The notes under the pieces: generated by a model
What the model was told of the DNA's origin: nothing
Database searches by the model: none
The model's input: only the letters and a program-made list of their open reading frames with translations
Shown here: piece by piece, positions 1-5,366 of the stretch
Position numbering within the stretch: position 1 is the first letter of the stretch
Layout of the letters: the number at the start of each line of letters is the position of its first letter
Translations under genes and position numbers: made by a program
Assembly: GCA_030152605.1 (NCBI GenBank)
Contig: JASLJB010000300.1
Location: 1-6,444, forward strand
Reading direction: 5' to 3'
Length of the DNA stretch: 6,444 nt
Source of the DNA: Acinetobacter sp.
GTDB taxonomy: Bacteria > Pseudomonadota > Gammaproteobacteria > Pseudomonadales > Moraxellaceae

Positions 1-711
1 ATAATCATACATCGGGTACATTTTCCATTGATCACCAGTTTGATGATGCTCAGAATGTAAAACACGATATAAAATTGGATCACGCATATGCACATTCGGC
101 GATGCCATATCGATCTTGGCACGAAGTACTGCTTGTCCTTCAGCAAACTCGCCGCTGTTCATCATTTTAAAGCGCGCTAAGTTTTCTTCGACTGCGGTAT
201 CACGATAAGGTGAGTTTTTTCCAAGCTCAACAAAGTTACCGCGATTCAATCTAATTTCTTCTGGGCTTTGTAAATCCACATAGGCATCGCCTTGTTGGAT
301 CAGTTGAATCGCCCAAGCATGCAATTGATCGAAGTAGCTTGAGGCATAGCGCGTTTCGCCATCCCATTTAAAATCCAGCCACTTCACATCATTGGCAATA
401 CCATCGACATATTCTTGTTCTTCGGCATCTGGGTTGGTGTCATCAAAGCGCAAATTACACACGCCTTGGAATTCTTCAGCGATGCCAAAGTTTAAACAAA
501 TGGCTTTAACGTGACCGATATGCAAGTAGCCATTCGGTTCAGGCGGAAATCGAGTGACGACTTTTGCGGTTTTGCCCGTCTGTAAATCATCGGTGATCAC
601 TTGACGAATAAAATCTAAACCGGCCTGCTGTTCTTGCTGCTGCGATTCGACCGGCTCAGGTGTGTTTGTCGGATGCAAGGGCAAATCAGAAACAACGGTG
701 TTCGGCTTCAT
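1..711 (-). CDS. glnS: Glutaminyl-tRNA synthetase, N-terminal part (3' end outside window)
   Basis: This cytoplasmic class I aminoacyl-tRNA synthetase attaches glutamine to tRNA-Gln using ATP. I translated the minus strand from the ATG at 711-709; it stays open for 237 codons to the window edge, against about 554 residues in E. coli GlnRS, so roughly the catalytic N-terminal part is present. Visible motifs are PPEPNGYLHIGH at residues 56-67 (HIGH ATP-binding signature at 64-67), RFDDTNP at 88-94 (glutamine/ATP pocket), KNSPYRD at 165-171, LRAKIDMASP at 196-205, and HHQTG plus YPMYDY at 222-237. The HIGH motif lies about 24 residues later than in E. coli (40-43), so there is a short Gln/Glu-rich N-terminal extension (residues about 1-30). 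No good Shine-Dalgarno is visible upstream of 711. No in-frame ATG occurs between codon 1 and the conserved core, which supports this start unless a non-ATG codon is used. It is divergent from ppiB. Identification is very secure. Confidence 0.97.
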   Translation of the reverse strand, partial: MKPNTVVSDLPLHPTNTPEPVESQQQEQQAGLDFIRQVITDDLQTGKTAKVVTRFPPEPNGYLHIGHVKAICLNFGIAEEFQGVCNLRFDDTNPDAEEQEYVDGIANDVKWLDFKWDGETRYASSYFDQLHAWAIQLIQQGDAYVDLQSPEEIRLNRGNFVELGKNSPYRDTAVEENLARFKMMNSGEFAEGQAVLRAKIDMASPNVHMRDPILYRVLHSEHHQTGDQWKMYPMYDY

Positions 712-795
712 AATCAATTAATCACTTATATAAGAGTGGGAAATAAGGAGATAAACATTATTTGATCTTTTTAACAAAGAAAATAACGTTTTTGC

Positions 796-825
796 TTGCC
801 TTGTAGTTTACAGTTTGCTTATGCT
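796..825 (+). promoter_or_regulatory. Candidate sigma-70 promoter for ppiB
   Basis: TTGCCT at 796-801 and TATGCT at 820-825 are separated by 18 bases, in the 165-base divergent gap between glnS and ppiB. Transcription would start near 832, leaving a leader of about 45 bases before the ppiB ATG at 877. The match is moderate and was made by eye. No equally convincing minus-strand promoter for glnS was found in the same gap. Confidence 0.4.
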
Positions 826-863
826 TCTCACAACTGAAAAACCCATGGCATTTCGTCATGTTT

Positions 864-868
864 AGGAG
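864..868 (+). promoter_or_regulatory. Shine-Dalgarno of ppiB
   Basis: AGGAG lies 8 bases upstream of the ATG at 877, which fixes the ppiB start. The stop of a six-codon mini-ORF beginning at 845 (TAG, 863-865) overlaps it. Confidence 0.85.
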
Positions 869-876
869 ATTATAGA

Positions 877-1386
877 ATGAGTTTTCCTCAAGTCGAATTA
901 AACACCAATAAAGGACGTATTGTTCTTGAACTTAACTCTGAAAAAGCACCAAAAACTGTCGCTAACTTTTTAGAGTATGTTCGTGATGGTTTTTATGATG
1001 GCGTTATTTTTCACCGCGTGATTGAAGGCTTCATGATCCAAGGTGGTGGTATGGATGAAAACTTCAAAGAAAAAGCAACTCGTGATTCAATTGAAAACGA
1101 AGCAGATAATGGTCTAAGCAATGATGTGGGTACAGTTGCAATGGCACGTACTCAAGCACCACATTCTGCATCAGCTCAATTTTTTATCAACGTTAAAAAC
1201 AACTCTTTCCTTAACCACACAGGTAAAACTGCTCAAGGTTGGGGTTATGCTGTTTTTGGTAAAGTTGTTGAAGGTTTAGACGTTGTAGACGCGATTAAAG
1301 CTGTTCGTACAGAAAACCGTGGTTATCACGCTGATGTTCCTGTAGAGAATATCGTAATCGAATCTGCTAAAATTATTTCTGAATAA
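877..1386 (+). CDS. ppiB: Peptidyl-prolyl cis-trans isomerase B (cytoplasmic cyclophilin)
   Basis: This cyclophilin accelerates cis-trans isomerisation of X-Pro peptide bonds during protein folding. The 169-residue protein is close to the 164 residues of E. coli PpiB and has no signal peptide, so it should act in the cytoplasm. The cyclophilin signature FHRVIEGFMIQGGG spans residues 45-58, with R47 as the catalytic arginine and F52, M53 and Q55 lining the proline pocket. MARTQAPHSASAQFFIN at 89-105 supplies the rest of the pocket, including Q101 and F102. GWGYAVFG follows at 121-128 and the C-terminal strand ends VENIVIESAKI. The start has a strong Shine-Dalgarno. lpxH follows after 33 bases with no terminator in the gap, suggesting co-transcription; the same ppiB-lpxH adjacency is known in E. 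coli. The stop codon lies in an 11-base tandem duplication (1381-1402). Confidence 0.97.
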   Translation: MSFPQVELNTNKGRIVLELNSEKAPKTVANFLEYVRDGFYDGVIFHRVIEGFMIQGGGMDENFKEKATRDSIENEADNGLSNDVGTVAMARTQAPHSASAQFFINVKNNSFLNHTGKTAQGWGYAVFGKVVEGLDVVDAIKAVRTENRGYHADVPVENIVIESAKIISE

Positions 1387-1402
1387 TCTCAGAATAATTT
1401 CA
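1381..1402 (+). repeat. 11-bp tandem duplication over the ppiB stop codon
   Basis: GAATAATCTCA (1381-1391) is followed directly by GAATAATTTCA (1392-1402), with one mismatch. The first copy contains the last ppiB codon and its TAA stop. It probably arose by slippage and has no obvious function. Confidence 0.7.
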
Positions 1403-1409
1403 GTCCAAT

Positions 1410-1422
1410 AGGAAGCACCGTG
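1410..1422 (+). promoter_or_regulatory. Shine-Dalgarno and GTG start of lpxH
   Basis: AGGA at 1410-1413 lies 6 bases before the GTG at 1420-1422. No ATG is available near the conserved N-terminus (FISDLHL follows within a few residues), so GTG is the start. A GTG start with a short Shine-Dalgarno suggests modest initiation strength. Confidence 0.8.
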
Positions 1423-2163
1423 ACCTACTTGTTTATCTCTGATTTACATTTGTCACCTAATCACCCTCGATTAATTCGAGGGTTTTTAGATTTACTTGAT
1501 CATTATGCAGAACAACACACCCATTTATATATATTAGGTGATTGGTTTGATGCCTGGATTGGTGATGATGATCAAGCCCCCTTTCTCGCACCTATTATTT
1601 TAGCGCTACAACAGTTTAATCAGCGCGGCAATCAGATTTATTTCCAAGCAGGCAACCGTGATTTTGCCTTGGATGAAAAATTCTTAAAACAATTTAATGC
1701 CACCCTGCTTCCCGAGATTTATAATTTCAACATTGCACATTTGCATATTCGTCTCGAACATGGCGATGCATTATGCACCGATGATGTATCCTATCAACGT
1801 TTTAAACGCATCATTCGTCATCCAATCCTTCTAAAACTACTCCTAAATAGCCCACTGTCGTTTCGACGTAAACTGGCACAAGGCTTTAGAAAAAAAAGCC
1901 AGCAGTCCAAATCAGATAAACCGAAGCAAATCATGGATGTGAATTCACAAGCGGTTGAACATGCCCTAAATGGCGTGGATCTGCTCATTCACGGTCATAC
2001 TCACCGTCCTGCCGTGCATCAACACCAACATCAGGTTCGGGGGGATGATCATAGCCAATATCGAATCGTACTGGGAGATTGGCGTGAGAAAACTGCTGAA
2101 GCGCAAATTTTAGAAATTGATGATCAAGGCCAATGGCATACGATCCGTTGGACATTTGCCTAG
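1420..2163 (+). CDS. lpxH: UDP-2,3-diacylglucosamine diphosphatase LpxH
   Basis: LpxH hydrolyses UDP-2,3-diacylglucosamine to lipid X (2,3-diacylglucosamine 1-phosphate) and UMP, the fourth step of the Raetz lipid A pathway, at the inner face of the cytoplasmic membrane. The 247-residue protein (E. coli about 240) has all metallophosphoesterase blocks: SDLHL with D8 and H10, GDWFDAWIGDDD with D41, GNRDF with N79, EHGDALCTDD with H114, and HGHTHRPAVH with H193 and H195. These are the expected dinuclear manganese ligands. The positively charged helical region around residues 128-170 corresponds to the cap that holds the acyl chains. A His/Gln-rich patch (residues 200-204) follows the last metal motif. 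It starts with GTG, 33 bases after ppiB, and is probably transcribed with it. A terminator-like hairpin lies within codons 15-23. Confidence 0.97.
   Translation: MTYLFISDLHLSPNHPRLIRGFLDLLDHYAEQHTHLYILGDWFDAWIGDDDQAPFLAPIILALQQFNQRGNQIYFQAGNRDFALDEKFLKQFNATLLPEIYNFNIAHLHIRLEHGDALCTDDVSYQRFKRIIRHPILLKLLLNSPLSFRRKLAQGFRKKSQQSKSDKPKQIMDVNSQAVEHALNGVDLLIHGHTHRPAVHQHQHQVRGDDHSQYRIVLGDWREKTAEAQILEIDDQGQWHTIRWTFA
1463..1487 (+). terminator. Terminator-like hairpin inside the 5' coding region of lpxH
   Basis: ACCCTCGA (1463-1470) and TCGAGGGT (1476-1483) form a perfect 8-bp stem around a 5-base loop, and a run of five T bases (1483-1487) follows directly. This is the layout of an intrinsic terminator on the plus strand; the opposite strand has no T-tract in the right place. 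It begins 44 bases after the lpxH start codon and 77 bases after the ppiB stop. It encodes the stretch HPRLIRGFL, so it is also constrained as coding sequence. The structure is seen directly; any terminating or attenuating activity is inference. Confidence 0.5.
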
Positions 2164-2186
2164 GCTATGCAAGGCTTCAATCTAGC

Positions 2187-2192
2187 TATAAT
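2187..2192 (+). promoter_or_regulatory. Candidate -10 box for the nitroreductase gene
   Basis: A perfect TATAAT lies 24 bases after the lpxH stop and about 60-75 bases before the likely nitroreductase start. No good -35 lies at the right distance: the window around 2163-2169 reads GGCTATG, and the closest TTGnnn hexamer (2156-2161) is 25 bases away. A start site near 2199 would rule out the longer reading frame beginning at 2133. Confidence 0.45.
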
Positions 2193-2267
2193 ACTGGATT
2201 CACAATTCAACCTTATCATGCAGCATTCGATTTAAATAAATCTTCAGTCATTATGGGTTTACACCAG

Positions 2268-2927
2268 ATGGATATACTCAAAATCTTGCAACAGCGTTAT
2301 ACCACCAAGGCCTATGATGCAGATCAAAAGATTCCGCATGCAGAATTTGAGCAGTTACTCGAATTACTACGCCTGAGCCCGTCCTCGATTAATATCCAAG
2401 CTTGGCACTTTATGATCGCAGCACAACCGAGTGCTAAACAGCGTATCGCCAAGGCATTGGTCGGTAAGTATGCATATAATGCCCCCAAAGTTCTAAATGC
2501 ATCACACAGTATCGTGTTCTGTACTAAAACCGATATTGATACTGCGCATTTAAATGCGGTCTTGAGCCAAGAAAGCCAAGATGGTCGCTTCAAAGATTTG
2601 CTCAGTCAAAACAATCAACAGGCCAGCCGTGAGGGCTATGTGGAGCACTATCGCCATGCGCAAGGTGATATTTCTCGATGGACTGAAAATCAAACCTTTA
2701 TTGCCCTTGGCCAGTTATTAACGGCGGCGGCATTGCTTAAAATTGATGCGACGCCTATTGGCGGCTTTGATGCTCAAATCCTGAGTGATGAACTCAAGCT
2801 GGCTGAACAAGGCCTAAAACCGAGTGTGATCGTGGCCTTAGGTTATCGCGCTGAATCAGACTTCAACGCGCAACTGCCGAAATCACGTTTGCCTGCGGCG
2901 CAGATCTTCAGCCATATCGATGCCTGA
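2268..2927 (+). CDS. NfsB-like oxygen-insensitive NAD(P)H nitroreductase (FMN)
   Basis: This is a flavoenzyme of the nitroreductase superfamily, probably a cytoplasmic homodimer using NAD(P)H to reduce nitroaromatics, quinones or similar acceptors; the physiological substrate is unknown. From the ATG at 2268 the protein is 219 residues (E. coli NfsB 217) and shares its numbering: R10, K14, S39-S40, N42, Q44, W46, N71, K74, K205 and R207 match NfsB FMN contacts or core positions, and FDAQIL and LPKSRLP are conserved. Differences are I41 for Thr, A45 for Pro, Y124 for Phe and G165 for the flavin-facing Glu. The frame is open upstream to ATGs at 2253 and 2133. The 2133 start would overlap lpxH by 31 bases and precede the TATAAT at 2187. 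The 2253 start would add five residues and is the main alternative. No strong Shine-Dalgarno precedes either ATG. A terminator follows. Confidence 0.9.
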   Translation: MDILKILQQRYTTKAYDADQKIPHAEFEQLLELLRLSPSSINIQAWHFMIAAQPSAKQRIAKALVGKYAYNAPKVLNASHSIVFCTKTDIDTAHLNAVLSQESQDGRFKDLLSQNNQQASREGYVEHYRHAQGDISRWTENQTFIALGQLLTAAALLKIDATPIGGFDAQILSDELKLAEQGLKPSVIVALGYRAESDFNAQLPKSRLPAAQIFSHIDA

Positions 2928-2986
2928 ATATTAATCTTCATCCGACAAAGCTTTAAACCTTCGGCGCAGCAACAGCGTAAAGATCT

Positions 2987-3010
2987 AGAGGGCCATGGCC
3001 CTCTTTTTTA
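2987..3010 (+). terminator. Intrinsic terminator after the nitroreductase gene
   Basis: AGAGGGCC (2987-2994) pairs with GGCCCTCT (2997-3004) and a run of six T bases follows (3004-3009). The 18-bp element is a perfect palindrome, so the real loop is probably the central CATG. It ends nitroreductase, and perhaps ppiB-lpxH, transcription and separates these genes from the next one. Little T-tract exists for the minus strand. Confidence 0.88.
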
Positions 3011-3023
3011 TATCAGTTCAACT

Positions 3024-3042
3024 GCAGACTAAACGGCAGACT
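3024..3042 (+). repeat. Short direct repeat upstream of the AlbA_2 gene
   Basis: GCAGACT occurs at 3024-3030 and again at 3036-3042, with a 12-base period, in the 115 bases between the terminator and the next gene. It lies about 50 bases before the candidate -35 box. It could be a binding site for a regulator on one helical face or chance. Confidence 0.3.
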
Positions 3043-3092
3043 CAAAAGTATCTCGCGCAACCACTGCACTCTAAAAAACCACAAAATACGAT

Positions 3093-3121
3093 TTGTCATA
3101 TATTTTTCTTAGATTTATGCC
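3093..3121 (+). promoter_or_regulatory. Candidate sigma-70 promoter for the AlbA_2-domain gene
   Basis: TTGTCA (3093-3098) and TATGCC (3116-3121) are 17 bases apart. Together with the terminator at 2987-3010 this suggests an independent single-gene transcript. A start site near 3128 lies after the TTG codon at 3125, so translation would begin at the ATG at 3179 with a leader of about 50 bases. Confidence 0.45.
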
Positions 3122-3178
3122 ATATTGAGTCTAGCCCATGAGGACGATCGCGGCAGCAAGATACTCGGTGTAGAGGAT

Positions 3179-4219
3179 ATGGATCTAAGCACATATATCA
3201 CGAACAAATTTAAGGCGTTCAATGATTATCTTGAAACGCACTGGCTGGGTCATCCCTATCAATTCAAAGAGATCCAAACCCTGCTGTTCTTTCAAGCCTA
3301 CGCCACGATTGACTTAATCGAACGTTTTGATATTAATATTGCCGATTTTGGAGATTATCCAACACTGCGCTTTTATTATTTACGGATTGAAAAATACATC
3401 AAGATACCGGCCAAAGAGCTTTTCCCGGCCTCTTTCCACCAGCCCTATAATATAATTTTAAATGAGTTTAAATATTTAAGTTTTTATCAGAACCCGATTG
3501 AGATCCATAACAAACTAGAAATGATCCGCGATGTTTATCAAAAAATTGCATTACCGCGATCAAGCCATGCGATATACAGTCAAATTTATGAACTGTTAGC
3601 GCGTAGTTTTGATTTTCTAGATGATCACAAAATTTGCAACGACGCCAAAATTAAAATTTTATATCAGTGGCAAGACATCCAGAATCTTGAAAGTGTATCG
3701 GCCTATAAGTCACTGGCGAAAATTCAAAACAGCTTATCAAATTATCGACAACAAAGTCTGGCTGAAAAATATAAAAAACTCATTCGAGAGAGTGAGAATA
3801 ATCGCATTGAGTTTAAAGAACGTACTACCGACTTACTCGGGAATAAAAAGTCGGATAAATGGATCAAAGCTTGTTTTTCTTTTATGAACACGCGCAAAGG
3901 TTATGTCTTTATCGGGGTCTCAGATGATCAAACCATCGTCGGAATTGAACGTGAACTACATGAGCATTTTCAAAACTCACTCGATCTAATGAAGCGTGGT
4001 TTAATCAATAAACTCGCCACTGAAAGCAATAAGGTCTCAAATTTATATACCGTGCTTGAAGATATTCAAATCGAAGGTAAAACCATATTGGTGTTTCAAT
4101 GCAATAAAGCCGCTCAGCCACTGTATTATAAAGGCGAGTTATATATGCGTAATAATGGTCAAACTACACGTGTTCCTCCCGAGCTGATTGGTGATTTTCG
4201 TGCAGTATTTTGCGCTTAG
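3179..4219 (+). CDS. Schlafen/AlbA_2-type nucleic-acid-binding domain protein with novel N-terminal region
   Basis: Numbering is from the ATG at 3179 (346 residues). The C-terminal third (about 200-342) reads as an AlbA_2 (Schlafen AlbA_2, PF04326-type) domain: ENNRIEFK at 206-213, FMNTRKGYVFIGVSDD at 235-250, IVGIER at 253-258, a strand ILVFQC at 303-308, then PLYYKGELYMRNNGQTTR at 314-331 and PPELIGDF near the end. Such domains bind nucleic acid; in vertebrate Schlafens the fold can carry RNase acidic residues. Here E206, E211 and D249 or D250 are possible counterparts (inference). The N-terminal about 200 residues are aromatic-rich and probably helical, and I recognise no family. No ATPase domain, transmembrane segment or signal peptide is visible. 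The frame also opens at TTG 3125 (364 residues), but no Shine-Dalgarno precedes it and a candidate promoter overlaps it. At 3179 the only SD-like bases are GGTG (3167-3170) and a very close GAGG. It is a lone gene, convergent with the transporter. Confidence 0.82.
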   Translation: MDLSTYITNKFKAFNDYLETHWLGHPYQFKEIQTLLFFQAYATIDLIERFDINIADFGDYPTLRFYYLRIEKYIKIPAKELFPASFHQPYNIILNEFKYLSFYQNPIEIHNKLEMIRDVYQKIALPRSSHAIYSQIYELLARSFDFLDDHKICNDAKIKILYQWQDIQNLESVSAYKSLAKIQNSLSNYRQQSLAEKYKKLIRESENNRIEFKERTTDLLGNKKSDKWIKACFSFMNTRKGYVFIGVSDDQTIVGIERELHEHFQNSLDLMKRGLINKLATESNKVSNLYTVLEDIQIEGKTILVFQCNKAAQPLYYKGELYMRNNGQTTRVPPELIGDFRAVFCA

Positions 4220-4242
4220 ATCAGCTTTACTAAGATCAGCTT
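4218..4242 (+). repeat. 10-bp direct repeat at the end of the AlbA_2 gene
   Basis: AGATCAGCTT occurs at 4218-4227, overlapping the TAG stop at 4217-4219, and again at 4233-4242, with a period of 15. CTTAG (4215-4219) and CTAAG (4230-4234) could form a weak 5-bp stem. No T-tract follows, so this is not a convincing terminator. Confidence 0.5.
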
Positions 4243-4269
4243 GGTTCAAGTTTGCTGCTGCCACCCAGC

Positions 4270-5232
4270 TTATTTTAAGCTCAGACCTAAACACACCACC
4301 CCAGCAATACCGAATATAATCGCCAGCATAAGACGCGTATTAAAGCGTTCTTTGAATATCAACCCACCGGCCACCGCACCCAAAACCACCACCAAGATAT
4401 TCATCCCCGCAAATACCACCGCAGGTGAGTCTTTGAGGAGTTGATGGGCTTGAACATAGAGCGCAATATTGGCGAAGTTCATCCCGCCTAAAAGCAAGCC
4501 TGCGCCAATCGCATGCATGCGCCATAGACTTTTCTTCACCAATACCACGCTCAAACAGACGGCACAGGCCAATATAAACGTCAGATTCAGTGTGACTGCA
4601 AACTGTAGTCCTAAACTACTGGTGTATTTGAGTAAGATATCCACCACTGCATACCCTACCCAGACCAATAACAAACTGAGACTGGCCGAGTTCAACAGCA
4701 ATGACGGTCGTTTCGCTGCGCTTGTGTTTTTTGCTATGCTTGTGTTTTTTACAACGCTGATGTTATCCGCTACGCCTGTATTGGGCTTACTGGTCGCCAA
4801 AGCCGGATCTGGTGCTAAACGCGTTTGGGTTGATCCCACTAAGCTCAGCACGGCGGCGATCCCCAAAGCGAGGCCGCATAATTTCAATAGGTTAAATTGC
4901 TCTTGAAACAGTAAATAGGCAGCCAATACCGATAACACCACCGACAAACGCTGGGCAATCTCCGTCTTAATCATCCCCGCACGCTGTAATGACTGCCCCA
5001 AGATCAGAAAAATACTCGGCAATAATAATGCTAAAAGGATAATGATCCACCACGGCGTGTTGCTCATGGACAGATGCGAAAAATCAGGCTTAAACCAGAT
5101 CCAGCACAATGTACTGGCGATGACATAGTTCCACATCAGCATTTGCATACTGTCGATGCCACGCTGCTTACACAGTTTAAAGAGTATCGAGACACAGACG
5201 CTGCATAGCGCCGCAGCTAAAATGAGATGCAT
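4270..5232 (-). CDS. DMT-superfamily (EamA-like) inner-membrane transporter
   Basis: This 320-residue membrane protein has the two-repeat layout of the drug/metabolite transporter superfamily. I estimate ten hydrophobic segments near residues 3-20, 30-47, 61-82, 93-110, 116-133, 184-203, 208-231, 240-262, 272-293 and 299-318. Each half ends in the EamA pattern of a helix with a short acidic turn: LLFQEQFN (107-114) and LIFKERFN (291-298), each followed by a Gly-rich last helix. The substrate cannot be inferred. A polar linker of about 45 residues (135-180) joins the halves and includes five hexapeptide-like units (148-177). The minus-strand ATG at 5232 starts directly at the first hydrophobic segment; only a weak GGA lies upstream. 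It follows the aldolase terminator by about 75 bases, so it probably has its own promoter, though none is clear. It converges on the AlbA_2 gene with a 50-base gap and no strong terminator. Confidence 0.92.
   Translation of the reverse strand: MHLILAAALCSVCVSILFKLCKQRGIDSMQMLMWNYVIASTLCWIWFKPDFSHLSMSNTPWWIIILLALLLPSIFLILGQSLQRAGMIKTEIAQRLSVVLSVLAAYLLFQEQFNLLKLCGLALGIAAVLSLVGSTQTRLAPDPALATSKPNTGVADNISVVKNTSIAKNTSAAKRPSLLLNSASLSLLLVWVGYAVVDILLKYTSSLGLQFAVTLNLTFILACAVCLSVVLVKKSLWRMHAIGAGLLLGGMNFANIALYVQAHQLLKDSPAVVFAGMNILVVVLGAVAGGLIFKERFNTRLMLAIIFGIAGVVCLGLSLK
4702..4791 (-). repeat. Degenerate 18-bp tandem repeat in the DMT transporter linker
   Basis: Five 18-base units run from 4702 to 4791. 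Units 4720-4737 and 4738-4755 share their first 13 plus-strand bases exactly (GCTTGTGTTTTTT); the outer units are diverged. Each unit codes six residues (148-177 of the protein), for example VVKNTS, IAKNTS and AAKRPS. The unit length of six codons keeps the frame when copy number changes. Confidence 0.75.
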
Positions 5233-5307
5233 GATGGCTTATCCATTAAGCGACTGCTTGAGGTGAATGTTGGGTTGTGTGGTATTTTGGCAGGCAGCCT
5301 AATCAGC

Positions 5308-5333
5308 AAAAAGCCCACAGGACTGTGGGCTTT
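5308..5333 (-). terminator. Intrinsic terminator of the aldolase gene
   Basis: AAAGCCCACAG (5310-5320) and CTGTGGGCTTT (5323-5333) are perfect 11-base arms; on the minus strand the hairpin runs into five T bases (5312-5308). It lies 34 bases past the aldolase stop and before the transporter gene. The arms are flanked by a second inverted repeat, ATCAGCA (5302-5308) with TGCTGAT (5348-5354). Confidence 0.88.
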
Positions 5334-5366
5334 CGGCATAAACAATCTGCTGATCAAGCACAAAAC

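Noticed and set aside
712..800. Minus-strand promoter for glnS, for example TTGTTA near 777-772 with TTATCT-like boxes, or TTATAT near 733-728
   Set aside because: Several weak combinations exist and none stands out in both boxes and spacing, so I did not list one.
2324..2593. 89-codon minus-strand open frame inside the nitroreductase gene
   Set aside because: It lies opposite conserved nitroreductase sequence and has no recognisable protein features.
2141..3124. A defence island or multi-gene novel system around the AlbA_2 gene
   Set aside because: The neighbours are a nitroreductase, a DMT transporter and housekeeping genes. No other nuclease, ATPase, toxin or phage-like gene is present, so only a single-gene candidate can be supported.
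3125..3178. TTG start giving an 18-residue N-terminal extension of the AlbA_2 protein
   Set aside because: No Shine-Dalgarno precedes it and the candidate promoter predicts transcription starting after it. The possibility is not fully excluded because the ribosome-binding site at 3179 is also weak.
4469..4906. 145-codon plus-strand open frame within the transporter gene
   Set aside because: It is antisense to a well-supported ten-helix DMT transporter, its protein shows no family motif, and it has no convincing start signal.
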